64,000 bases of DNA from G963678445 sp963678445 (GTDB taxonomy: Bacteria; Hydrogenedentota; Hydrogenedentia; Hydrogenedentales; G963678445). Numbering within the stretch: the stretch's first letter is position 1; every line of letters begins with the position of its first letter. The position numbers and the translations under genes were made by a program. Shown one piece after another: positions 26,132 to 34,054 of the stretch. The notes under the pieces are model-generated. The model was not told where the DNA came from. It saw only the letters and a program-made list of their open reading frames with translations, and did not search any database. The stretch covers positions 2,790,001 to 2,854,000 of the forward strand of contig OY782877.1 in assembly GCA_963678445.1 (NCBI GenBank), read 5' to 3'.

Positions 26132-26235
26132 TTAGTGACTAAAATCTGAAAAGCTGTCATAAAAAACGAAATTTTCTGACGGTCAAGGATGGCTAAGGAC
26201 CATACCTATTGCTTGCGGTCGCTGGACCGCTTTAG
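26132..26235 (-). repeat. Dispersed ~104-bp repeat, copy 5 (intact)
   Basis: Reverse orientation. TTAG is present at both ends (26132-26135 and 26232-26235). It contains CATAAAAAACGAAATTTTCT, GGTCAAGGATGGCTAAGGACC and the perfect 6-bp hairpin GCGGTC-GCTG-GACCGC. It overlaps the in-frame upstream extension of apbE. Confidence 0.88.
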
Positions 26236-26293
26236 GAGCCTTATGCCTGAAGGACAGGTCAACCCCCTTAATTATGGTGAGCGAGGGAGTACT

Positions 26294-27361
26294 ATGCAAC
26301 GCAAAGCGGCGGGTTTTGCCTCATTCGTGAAATTTACCACAGTAATCTTCATTTCCTATGCCTTGTTGACCGCGAGCGGGTATGCCGAGGTGAAAACGGT
26401 CGTACCGACATCAGAGGAAGCATCGCGCTACGTTAAAGTTTCGCGTGCCACGATGGGTACCGAAGTCGTGTTACTGGTCTATGCCCCTTCGGCGGAATCG
26501 TCGCTGGAAGAAATGCGCTATATGACCGATGCAGCGTTTGATGCGGTTGTGAGCATGGAGCAGCGTGTCAGCACCTGGATTCCCACCAGTTTTACCAGTC
26601 ATATAAATCACGATGCGGCACAGGCTCCGGTAAAGACCAGTGATGAATTGGTGGGGCTGATAGCCAATGCTAAGCGTTTATATGCCGCCACGGGAGGCGT
26701 TTTCGACATTACGGTAGGTCCTTTGCTGGAACTTTGGGGCTTCTATAAAAAACAGGGGCATTTTCCCTCGGAGGCGGAGATGGAAACAGCTTTGAAAGAG
26801 GTGGGCCTGGACAAAGTTCAGCTAGATGAAAAAGCGGGTACAGTGCATTTTTTGCAAAAAAATATGCGTCTGGATTTTGGCGGCATCGCCAAAGGCCTGT
26901 CATTGGATTACGCTGCAGAAGTACTTAAAGAACATGGTGTTAAGAATGCTATACTCCACGCGGGAACAAGCACGGTGGTGGCGATGGGGGCACCCCCGGG
27001 GGAAAATGGCTGGACAGTTCGTATACGTGCACCGTATAATGATAACGATGGAGAGTATGTAGACGAAGTTCAAATACGTGATGCGTCGCTATCTACTTCA
27101 TCCAGTTCCGAGCGTTTTTTGGAACTAAATGGCAAGAAGTATAGTCATATCTTCGATCCGCGCACAGGGATGCCAGTCGAAGGTGTGCTAAGTGCCACGG
27201 CAATAGCCCCCACCGGTTTGGACAGTGATGCGTTAAGCACCGCTTTTTTCGTGATGGGCGTCGCGAATACCCGTGCGTACTGCAAAGCGCATCCACAAGT
27301 GCGCGCCATTTTGGTGGTGGAGAAAGAGGGAAAACCTACGCCGGTTCGAATAAATTTTTGA
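26294..27361 (+). CDS. apbE: FAD:protein FMN transferase (ApbE family)
   Basis: Attaches FMN covalently to Ser/Thr of target redox proteins in the periplasm. From ATG 26294 (GAGGGAG upstream) it is 355 residues with a signal peptide (FVKFTTVIFISYALLTASGYA). Family motifs are present: RATMGTEVVL, FDITVGPLLELWGF, LDFGGIAKGLSLDYA, YSHIFDPRTGMPVEGV and DSDALSTAFFVMG. The frame is open back to 26189, but that part is dispersed repeat. No obvious flavinylation-target motif was seen in the neighbouring proteins, so its substrate is unknown. The redox proteins downstream (Tat oxidoreductase, multihaem cytochrome) suggest a respiratory setting. Confidence 0.92.
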   Translation: MQRKAAGFASFVKFTTVIFISYALLTASGYAEVKTVVPTSEEASRYVKVSRATMGTEVVLLVYAPSAESSLEEMRYMTDAAFDAVVSMEQRVSTWIPTSFTSHINHDAAQAPVKTSDELVGLIANAKRLYAATGGVFDITVGPLLELWGFYKKQGHFPSEAEMETALKEVGLDKVQLDEKAGTVHFLQKNMRLDFGGIAKGLSLDYAAEVLKEHGVKNAILHAGTSTVVAMGAPPGENGWTVRIRAPYNDNDGEYVDEVQIRDASLSTSSSSERFLELNGKKYSHIFDPRTGMPVEGVLSATAIAPTGLDSDALSTAFFVMGVANTRAYCKAHPQVRAILVVEKEGKPTPVRINF

Positions 27362-27404
27362 TATAACCGGTGGGCATTAACCAGAATTGTTTTACGTAGG
27401 GTGA

Positions 27405-27431
27405 GGACTGCCCAAGAATTAAGGGCGGTCC
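27405..27431 (+). terminator. Possible terminator after apbE
   Basis: GGACTGCCC (27405-27413) pairs with GGGCGGTCC (27423-27431), with one G-U pair and a 9-base loop. It is not directly followed by a T-tract. Confidence 0.35.
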
Positions 27432-27531
27432 CGGCCACGATTGTTTTGTTTGCACTGAAATCCTTAATTCAGGATTGCGCATGCCACGGCAATGCTGCAA
27501 TCCAGGCTACTTCATGCGAAGAGGAGTTGTC

Positions 27532-28995
27532 ATGAGCGAGAATGTGTCACGCAGAAACTTCCTGAAGACGGCAGGTGTTGCCACGGGTGTTGCAATTGCC
27601 GCAGGTAGCGCGCCTTTTTCTTTTGCACAGAATGAAAAAGTCCGCGTCGGATGTGTAGGTACCGGTGGACAGGGAAGTTTTCATATCCGTAACGGCCTTA
27701 CGGGTACCCCCGACATCGATATCGTTGCCGTATGCGACGTGTATCGTCCCCACCAGAAGCTGGGCGCACAGCTGGCACAGCTGTCCAATGCCGGTATCAC
27801 CTTGGCTCCCGGTCAGACCGGTCTGACCGGTGCGCAAAAAGAGAAAGTGATGGCCGCCACAAAGCCCAACACCTACTACGACTACCGTGAGATGTTGGAA
27901 AAAGAACAACTGGACGCCATCATCATCGCTTCGCCGTACAAAACCCACTACGAAATCACCATGGCCGGTTTGGACGCAGGCCTGTATGTCTTCTGCGAAA
28001 AGACCATGGCCCACGAAATTGAATACGCCCGTAAGGTCGTGATGAAATGCCACGAAACCGGCAAATTCGTGCAAGTAGGGCACCAACGTCGCTACAACCC
28101 CGTTTACAACAAAGCCCTCATGATGGCGTGGGAAGAAGGTGCACTGGGTCGTATCAACCACATCGATGCGCAGTGGCACCGCAACAACGACTGGCGTCGT
28201 CCGTGGAACAAAAACCACAAGCTTAATTCCCAAGAGAAAAAATACATCAAAGATTTGGGGCACCACATGAACTGGCGTATTTTCAAGGATACGTCCGATG
28301 GTCTGATGACCGAATTGGCCACGCACCAGCTGGATATCGCTGCATGGCTGCTCGACACCATGCCTTCCCGCGTGATCGGCTTCCAGGGTCTGGATTACTG
28401 GCGTGACGGGCGCACCATCGCCGACAACGTCAACCTGATCTACGAATTTGAAGTGACGCCTGAAAGCCGTGCGTTCCAGCCGATCAAAGCGCGTAACGCC
28501 TTCCAGGACAAGCAAGCCATCAACTCGCCTTACGGCGTGCGCATGATGTACTCCAGCATTACCGCCAACGCTAAAAAAGGCTGCACCGAATTGATTGAAG
28601 GCGATAAAGGCACCTTCGAATTGACAGAGCTGGGCAGCAGCTTCTTCGAAGAACCCACCGCCAAAGTCAATTGGGGTGGTGCTTCTGACGATGCGGAAAA
28701 AGCGGCATCAGTCATTACCTCAGGTGGTACCCGTGAGCTTTCCAACGAAGCGCAGAACACCGGTGAAGCCATCACCGTGGACAACGACACCCCCGTCGAT
28801 ACCCTCCAGTTCATGCGTTTTGCCCGCGACGTGAAGACCAACGGCACCCCCAAAGCCAACCAGGTTGTTGGGCTGCGCGCCGTCATCATGGGCCTTACCG
28901 GTCGCGATGCGCTCGAGAAGAATACCGAAATCAAGATTGATCCGGCTTGGTATACCTTCGATTTCGATGTCCCCAGCCCTTCGATGGTCAGCTAA
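27532..28995 (+). CDS. Tat-exported Gfo/Idh/MocA family oxidoreductase
   Basis: 487 residues from ATG 27532 behind GAGGAG. The twin-arginine signal SRRNFLKTAGVATGVAIAAG directs folded export, probably with bound NAD(P). The Rossmann domain has VRVGCVGTGGQGSFHIRNGL; later motifs are CEKTMAHEIEYARKVV and GHQRRYNP, and HHMNWRIFKDTSDGLMTELATHQLDIAAWLLD near the catalytic region. The family oxidises or reduces sugars and inositols. Exported members are numerous in Planctomycetes-like bacteria, and their substrates are mostly unknown. The frame extends to 27475 without a better start. Confidence 0.93.
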   Translation: MSENVSRRNFLKTAGVATGVAIAAGSAPFSFAQNEKVRVGCVGTGGQGSFHIRNGLTGTPDIDIVAVCDVYRPHQKLGAQLAQLSNAGITLAPGQTGLTGAQKEKVMAATKPNTYYDYREMLEKEQLDAIIIASPYKTHYEITMAGLDAGLYVFCEKTMAHEIEYARKVVMKCHETGKFVQVGHQRRYNPVYNKALMMAWEEGALGRINHIDAQWHRNNDWRRPWNKNHKLNSQEKKYIKDLGHHMNWRIFKDTSDGLMTELATHQLDIAAWLLDTMPSRVIGFQGLDYWRDGRTIADNVNLIYEFEVTPESRAFQPIKARNAFQDKQAINSPYGVRMMYSSITANAKKGCTELIEGDKGTFELTELGSSFFEEPTAKVNWGGASDDAEKAASVITSGGTRELSNEAQNTGEAITVDNDTPVDTLQFMRFARDVKTNGTPKANQVVGLRAVIMGLTGRDALEKNTEIKIDPAWYTFDFDVPSPSMVS

Positions 28996-29016
28996 ATTTC
29001 CTTTCTTCAATACCTG

Positions 29017-29047
29017 CCGTGACGTGGTCGCCATGACCACGTCACGG
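29017..29047. terminator. Perfect 13-bp inverted repeat after the Tat oxidoreductase gene
   Basis: CCGTGACGTGGTC (29017-29029) and GACCACGTCACGG (29035-29047) with a 5-base loop. Only TGTTC follows, so termination may be partial, allowing read-through into the cytochrome gene 43 bases on. Confidence 0.55.
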
Positions 29048-29089
29048 TGTTCACCTTAACTTACCTGTCGGTAGAGAGAATCGAGCGGA

Positions 29090-32000
29090 ATGAGCAAAAC
29101 GCTGTTTTTTTCGACATTGCTGCTGGCGCTGGTCAGTTTTACCGTTATCGCCGATGCCGCGGTCGCACACCAGGACGAACCCGTCCTGGAGAACTTCGAC
29201 CGCTACCTCGGACGAGAGCTGGTGAAAGACAATCGCGCCGTCAATCTCGATATTAACCGTCCGCTGCCTCTGTCCTGCCCCCCCTTCCACCTCAGAGACA
29301 AAGACGGTGAGATTATTGATCCCACAAAAGATGAGAATAACAACCCCGTCGACCCCATGCGTCCCTACAAAGATCGCGGTATTCCCCGTGCAGTAAGCAC
29401 GCGGCAAACCTGCGGAGCCTGCCACGATTATGACAAGATTGTGCAGGGCTACCACTTCCAGATGGGAAACGACGAATCCTTTAAAATGACCCCGGCCGAC
29501 CAGCCACAGCCCTATAGCCATGCACCGGGTGTCTTTGGAAAATGGAATCTGTTATACCAACGCGAGTTGGCCCCGGCCCACTTTGATGATCCCAGTGACG
29601 TCGACATGAGCCCGTGGGAATGGGTGCTCTCCTGCGGCATCTGCCACCCCGGCGGCGGTCCTGCTGAAGAGGACCGCATGGGCCAACGCTATGACAAAGC
29701 GTTGACCGGTGACATCGGCGGACTCCAGTTATTTGGCAACGGCGACTACGTCGACCACGCCTGGCCACAGACCGGCGTACTGGAAGCCGACTGTTTCATG
29801 TGCCACCTCGAAGGCTACGAGTTCTCCCTGCGTGTGCAGAACATCAAAAAACTCAACTTCGAATACGCCGCCACCGCTGGCGCAGGCCTCGGCTACGTCT
29901 TTGGCGCTGTCAAAGACGGTAAAGCCCCCAAAGTCTACTACAACGAAAGTCTGTTTCGTGCCGACGGCACCGTGTTGCTGCACATCCGCCGTCCCGACGA
30001 CCGTCGATGCATGGCCTGCCACGACATGTCCAGCGCCCCCAAGCGCGGCAGCTCCTGGCACAGCCACTACATGCAAGACGTGCACACCGAACAAGGACTC
30101 GGTTGTATCGATTGTCACGTTGGCGACATCCGCCACAACTTCGCCAAAGGCAATTCGGCGAGCATGACCGTCCGTAACGACCTCGACAATACCATGGAGT
30201 CCTGCGAGAGTTGCCACGAACAAGGCCTGCACGGTGCGCCCGAATACGATCACGACTGGCTACCCGCACTTCACCTCGACCGACTGAGCTGCGAAGCTTG
30301 CCATATCACGCACCGCCCCTTTGCCCCCGTTTCCACCGTTGACACTCTCACGGGCACGGCGCAGACGCTTGCCGTACAGACCGACCCGCAAGGCGCACAA
30401 GGTTTTGCCTTTGGTGCACAATGGGCGCAGGTCAGCCACGAGATGAAAGGAAACCTGCTCGACCCCTTAGCGCAGGATCTGATCAACGCGGCTGCCAGTA
30501 CCACGATCACGGCCAAAATGGCCGCTGTTTTCAATGACAAAGAAGGCAAATCCGATGTACCCACCGGCCTCACCATCGCCAAATACATCGAAGAAGCCGG
30601 TGGTTTGACCCAGGAAAAAGCACGCACCCTGATGCTGATGGCGTTGACTGAAAAAGGAAACTTTTCAGAGGAAGAACCCGCCACCGCTACCTACCCCGTG
30701 TGCATTTTCCGTGGTAAAGCCGAACGACTCAAAGGTACTGTGCTTAAAACCCTTGATGCTCACCTGCAACCCAAACGTCCCGGCTCGACCATTTCCGAGA
30801 CACCGTATCTCTATGGACGCGCCAAAGGCGACGGGAAAATCTACCCCGAAAGCTATCAGTTGGGCGTGTTCTGGGCGTATCTCGACAAAGCCGACAAGGA
30901 CGATCCAGAAGCCAAAGACGTAGCGCATCCACTCTTCCTGAGCGACATGGAAGCCGCATGGAACTTCCTGCGCGACGAAGAATACAAACTGCGCTACTAC
31001 CCAGGCACAACCGCTGAAGGTAAACCCGCACCGGCAATTGCCGTGCCTGCCGACCTCGACGCCCGCTACCTCGAAGCACGTCAGGCAGCTGAAGCCAAGA
31101 TTGCCGAAGCCACGGCCATGTTTGAGACTGTTGAAAAGCAGACCGAGCAGGCCAAAGAAGCCATTGCCAAGGCCAAGGCGAAAACAGAAGATGAAGCCTT
31201 GAAAGCCAAGGCAAAAGAACTCATCGCCACCGCCAAAGCCTCGCAGAGCAAAGCACAGGCACTGCGCAAAGAAGCAGCGGCACAGGCTGAAGAGGTTAAA
31301 AATCTCCAGGCGGAAGTTGAGAAGGCCCTGCGGAAAGCTATCCGCACCAAGCTCAGCGTTTTTGGCGCCGAAGACAAAAAGACGCTTGACGTCTTCGACG
31401 ACAACAACGACTCCTTCCCCGAAGCCAATACCGGAGAAGAGATTACGCTTATCGGTTGGGCGCTGAAAGCCGCCGTGCCACGCTTGGCCAATCGCGACCT
31501 CTACTACATCAAGGGAACGCACGCCTATAAAGTAGACGTGACCCCTTGGGCCAATCCCTACGAAGCCGAAATCATCGACATGCCCCGCATTGGCGAAAAC
31601 GCGCCGTTCCTCTTGATGGCCCGTTCCGAGCAAGTCGAAGTACCCGGTGAATACAGCTGGACGCCCCTCAAAAAAGAATGGCGTGTAGCCGAATATCGGA
31701 TTGGCGCTCCCATAGAAGCCACCGTCGAAGAAGTCGACCTGTCCACCAGCCCGGCTGTTGCCCAACTGGCGCAACGCCTTCCCTGGACCGCAGGTCACGG
31801 CGTTGAACCGCCCGAAAAGGCCCTGGGCGCCAATGGTTGTACCGACTGTCACGCCCCGGACTCTTACTTCTTCTTTGGTGCGGCGCTGACCGATCCCTTC
31901 ACGGAAGACGGTTCCCCCGAGACGATGGCTATGCACAAACGTCTCGGATACGACCGAGCAGAACTACTTATTGGCGCATGGCGCGAAGGTGTCCTCAAAC

Positions 32001-32671
32001 CCCTCGCCCCCTGGGTCGTTCTCGGACTGCTCGTCATACTGCTGCTCCACTACGCTTTCATCGGCAGCAAAGGCGCATCCGCAGGCGGTCCCGTCGACGT
32101 ACTCCGCTTCCGCTTCTACGAACGTTTTAGCCACCTGCTCGCACTAGCCAGTGTCGTCCTACTCGCCGTCACCGGCTTCTGCTTCCTGCTCGGCAAAAAC
32201 GATCCGCTGGGCCACGCCGCCCGTGAAATCCACGAAGTCGTCGGTTTCGCAGGCGCTGTCGGAGCAGGCCTCGTATTCCTCGTATGGTTCCTCTTCATGT
32301 TCCCCGCCAAAGGCGACCTCAAATGGCTCTTCAAAGCCGGTGGTTACCTTGGCGGCGTCAAAGGGCACCTTCCCGCCGGCAAATTCAACGCCGGTCAGAA
32401 GATACTCTTCTGGCTCATGATGGCCACCATGGGCGTACTCGCCCTTACCGGTATCAACATGGCCCTCCACGAAGACGCCCACTTTGCACGCCAGGAACTC
32501 GTCTACACCGTACACGACATCGCGGCACTGCTCATGATCCTCATGCTCATGGCTCACGTCTACCTTGCCGCCATCGTAGTGCCCCACAGCCTGCGCGCCG
32601 TATTCGGCGGCAAAGTCAACCGCGAATGGGCCCAAGCGCACCATTCAAACTGGAAACTTCCCAAGAAATAG
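29090..32671 (+). CDS. Octahaem cytochrome c fused to coiled coil and cytochrome b (FdnI-like) membrane domain
   Basis: 1193 residues with a signal peptide (LFFSTLLLALVSFTVIADAAVA). Seven CxxCH haem sites lie at about residues 107, 181, 234, 306, 338, 371 and 400, and an eighth (CTDCH) at about 916. An Ala/Lys/Glu-rich coiled coil (about 657-745: AEAKIAEATAMFETVEKQTE, QAEEVKNLQAEVEKAL) separates them. The C-terminus has a single membrane helix (WVVLGLLVILLLHYAF), then a four-helix cytochrome b like the formate dehydrogenase gamma subunit, with histidines in RFSHLLA, REIHEVVGF, YTVHDIAA and MAHVYLA. It should move electrons between the quinone pool and periplasmic haems. I do not recognise this exact fusion. 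The start codon ATG 29090 has a weak GAGCGGA ribosome site. Confidence 0.88.
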   Translation: MSKTLFFSTLLLALVSFTVIADAAVAHQDEPVLENFDRYLGRELVKDNRAVNLDINRPLPLSCPPFHLRDKDGEIIDPTKDENNNPVDPMRPYKDRGIPRAVSTRQTCGACHDYDKIVQGYHFQMGNDESFKMTPADQPQPYSHAPGVFGKWNLLYQRELAPAHFDDPSDVDMSPWEWVLSCGICHPGGGPAEEDRMGQRYDKALTGDIGGLQLFGNGDYVDHAWPQTGVLEADCFMCHLEGYEFSLRVQNIKKLNFEYAATAGAGLGYVFGAVKDGKAPKVYYNESLFRADGTVLLHIRRPDDRRCMACHDMSSAPKRGSSWHSHYMQDVHTEQGLGCIDCHVGDIRHNFAKGNSASMTVRNDLDNTMESCESCHEQGLHGAPEYDHDWLPALHLDRLSCEACHITHRPFAPVSTVDTLTGTAQTLAVQTDPQGAQGFAFGAQWAQVSHEMKGNLLDPLAQDLINAAASTTITAKMAAVFNDKEGKSDVPTGLTIAKYIEEAGGLTQEKARTLMLMALTEKGNFSEEEPATATYPVCIFRGKAERLKGTVLKTLDAHLQPKRPGSTISETPYLYGRAKGDGKIYPESYQLGVFWAYLDKADKDDPEAKDVAHPLFLSDMEAAWNFLRDEEYKLRYYPGTTAEGKPAPAIAVPADLDARYLEARQAAEAKIAEATAMFETVEKQTEQAKEAIAKAKAKTEDEALKAKAKELIATAKASQSKAQALRKEAAAQAEEVKNLQAEVEKALRKAIRTKLSVFGAEDKKTLDVFDDNNDSFPEANTGEEITLIGWALKAAVPRLANRDLYYIKGTHAYKVDVTPWANPYEAEIIDMPRIGENAPFLLMARSEQVEVPGEYSWTPLKKEWRVAEYRIGAPIEATVEEVDLSTSPAVAQLAQRLPWTAGHGVEPPEKALGANGCTDCHAPDSYFFFGAALTDPFTEDGSPETMAMHKRLGYDRAELLIGAWREGVLKPLAPWVVLGLLVILLLHYAFIGSKGASAGGPVDVLRFRFYERFSHLLALASVVLLAVTGFCFLLGKNDPLGHAAREIHEVVGFAGAVGAGLVFLVWFLFMFPAKGDLKWLFKAGGYLGGVKGHLPAGKFNAGQKILFWLMMATMGVLALTGINMALHEDAHFARQELVYTVHDIAALLMILMLMAHVYLAAIVVPHSLRAVFGGKVNREWAQAHHSNWKLPKK

Positions 32672-32736
32672 CGGGGAAAAATCCAAAAAACAATTGAATA
32701 CACCCCTTAGAATTTGCTACACTTGCGTAGCAAAAC

Positions 32737-32813
32737 GGGCGATTAGCTCAGGTGGTTAGAGTGCTTGCTTGACATGCAAGAAGTCACTGGTTCAAGTCCA
32801 GTATCGCCCACCA
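32737..32813 (+). tRNA. tRNA-Val (anticodon GAC)
   Basis: Acceptor GGGCGAT pairs with ATCGCCC, the discriminator is A, and the CCA end is encoded (32811-32813). The D-arm holds AGCTCAGGTGGTTAGAG, and the anticodon arm is CTTGC-TTGACAT-GCAAG with GAC. The T-arm is CTGG-TTCAAGT-CCAG. It reads GUC valine codons. A terminator follows, then the IetAS-type genes. Confidence 0.96.
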
Positions 32814-32820
32814 AAAACAC

Positions 32821-32862
32821 AATCCCCCGGCAGGTAGACCAACCCGCCGGGGGATTTTTCTG
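32821..32862 (+). terminator. Intrinsic terminator of tRNA-Val
   Basis: AATCCCCCGGC (32821-32831) pairs with GCCGGGGGATT (32846-32856), followed by TTTCTGTTT. Confidence 0.8.
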
Positions 32863-33049
32863 TTTCTGCGAGGCTTCCGGGAACGACTGGAGAAAACTTT
32901 TCTGCCTTGCATTGACAATAGTTGTTTGGTTTCCATAACCTAATTGGCATATTGCCTTAATTTGCTTCATGTGGGCAAAGTGTATGCAATAGCATAGTTC
33001 AGTCAAAACCCTTGACTGTTTTTAGTACTTTTATGAATTGGAGAAAAAA

Positions 33050-34054
33050 ATGGCTAGAGCTGACTTGTTGGCTAGTCTTATAAAATTAGGCATACGTGGA
33101 GATAGAGCACGATTTCAGAGGGTGGCTGAAACTATTATTGCGGAAGAGCGGGCAAAACACCATACAGTTTTGGCCGATAAGCTTGAAAAGCTTTTGCAGA
33201 ATTCAGAAAAAGAACAGCAAACTTTGTTGAATAAAAGAGATTCTTTGCTGTCAACGCATCGAATTGACAGCCTTCTCCATGAAGTGTCTCCACAGAAAAG
33301 TTTGGGTGAGTTGATTTTGCCAGAAGAGATCAACCGGATCTGTAGAGAAGTTGTGCAGGAACATCATCGAGTAGATCTGCTTCGTTCATACAACCTTGAA
33401 CCACGCAATCGTATTCTTCTGATTGGCCCACCCGGGAATGGAAAAACTTCACTCGCAGAAGCTATAGCAGAATCACTGATGGTTCCACTTTATGTGGTCC
33501 GCTATGAAGGGGTTGTTGGTACTTATCTTGGAGAAACAGCTGTCAGACTACGTCGGCTGATCGAGCATGCTTGTACCCGTAAATGCGTTCTCTTTTTTGA
33601 TGAATTTGAAACACTCGGAAAAGAACGTGGCGATACCCACGAGACGGGCGAGATAAAGCGTGTTGTAAGCTCCCTGCTCATGCAGATTGATTCGCTGCCA
33701 AGTCATGTTGTTGTCATTGGGGCTACCAATCATCCAGAATTATTGGATCGTGCCGTTTGGCGCCGTTTCCAAGTTAGAATGGAGCTTCCTAAACCAACCC
33801 GTGCCCGTCTTGCAGAATGGTTTGAGCGCTTTCAGCGAAGGCTCGACGTTACCCTTGGATGCAGTTCGGAAACGCTGGCAAAGAAATTGTATGGGTTTAA
33901 CTTTGCTGAAATCGAGGAGTTTGGAACAACAGTGATCCGTCAATATGTTCTGGAACAACCGGATGCGGATATGAAGGGGATCATCAGTCGCACATTAAAA
34001 CACTGGGCTATCCGTTCTGCAAAAACGGAACAAAATACAGGGGGGGGTGATTAA
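33050..34054 (+). CDS. ietA: AAA+ ATPase of an IetAS-type defence pair
   Basis: 334 residues. ATG 33050 follows GGAG at 6 bases; an in-frame TTG at 33038 is less likely. The N-terminal ~90 residues are helical. The AAA core has Walker A GPPGNGKT (126-133), Walker B VLFFDEFETLG near 180, and VVVIGATNHPELLDRAVWRRF as the sensor/arginine-finger region, followed by a small helical lid. It overlaps the subtilase gene by one base (TAATG), so the two are coupled. ATPase-plus-subtilase pairs called ietAS were first described in plasmid incompatibility and later reported as antiphage. The assignment rests on this gene order and domain pair. It lies beside a tRNA and reads AT-richer than its upstream neighbours, which suggests acquisition. 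Confidence 0.8.
   Translation: MARADLLASLIKLGIRGDRARFQRVAETIIAEERAKHHTVLADKLEKLLQNSEKEQQTLLNKRDSLLSTHRIDSLLHEVSPQKSLGELILPEEINRICREVVQEHHRVDLLRSYNLEPRNRILLIGPPGNGKTSLAEAIAESLMVPLYVVRYEGVVGTYLGETAVRLRRLIEHACTRKCVLFFDEFETLGKERGDTHETGEIKRVVSSLLMQIDSLPSHVVVIGATNHPELLDRAVWRRFQVRMELPKPTRARLAEWFERFQRRLDVTLGCSSETLAKKLYGFNFAEIEEFGTTVIRQYVLEQPDADMKGIISRTLKHWAIRSAKTEQNTGGGD

Noticed and set aside
30665..31936. 423-codon minus-strand ORF opposite the multihaem cytochrome gene
   Set aside because: Shadow of a gene with clear haem motifs and a coiled coil. The translation is Phe/Gly-rich without a recognisable domain.
32743..33006. Minus-strand 87-codon ORF with VGDTGLEPVTSCMSS
   Set aside because: It is the antisense of the tRNA-Val gene, a well-known source of false protein annotations.
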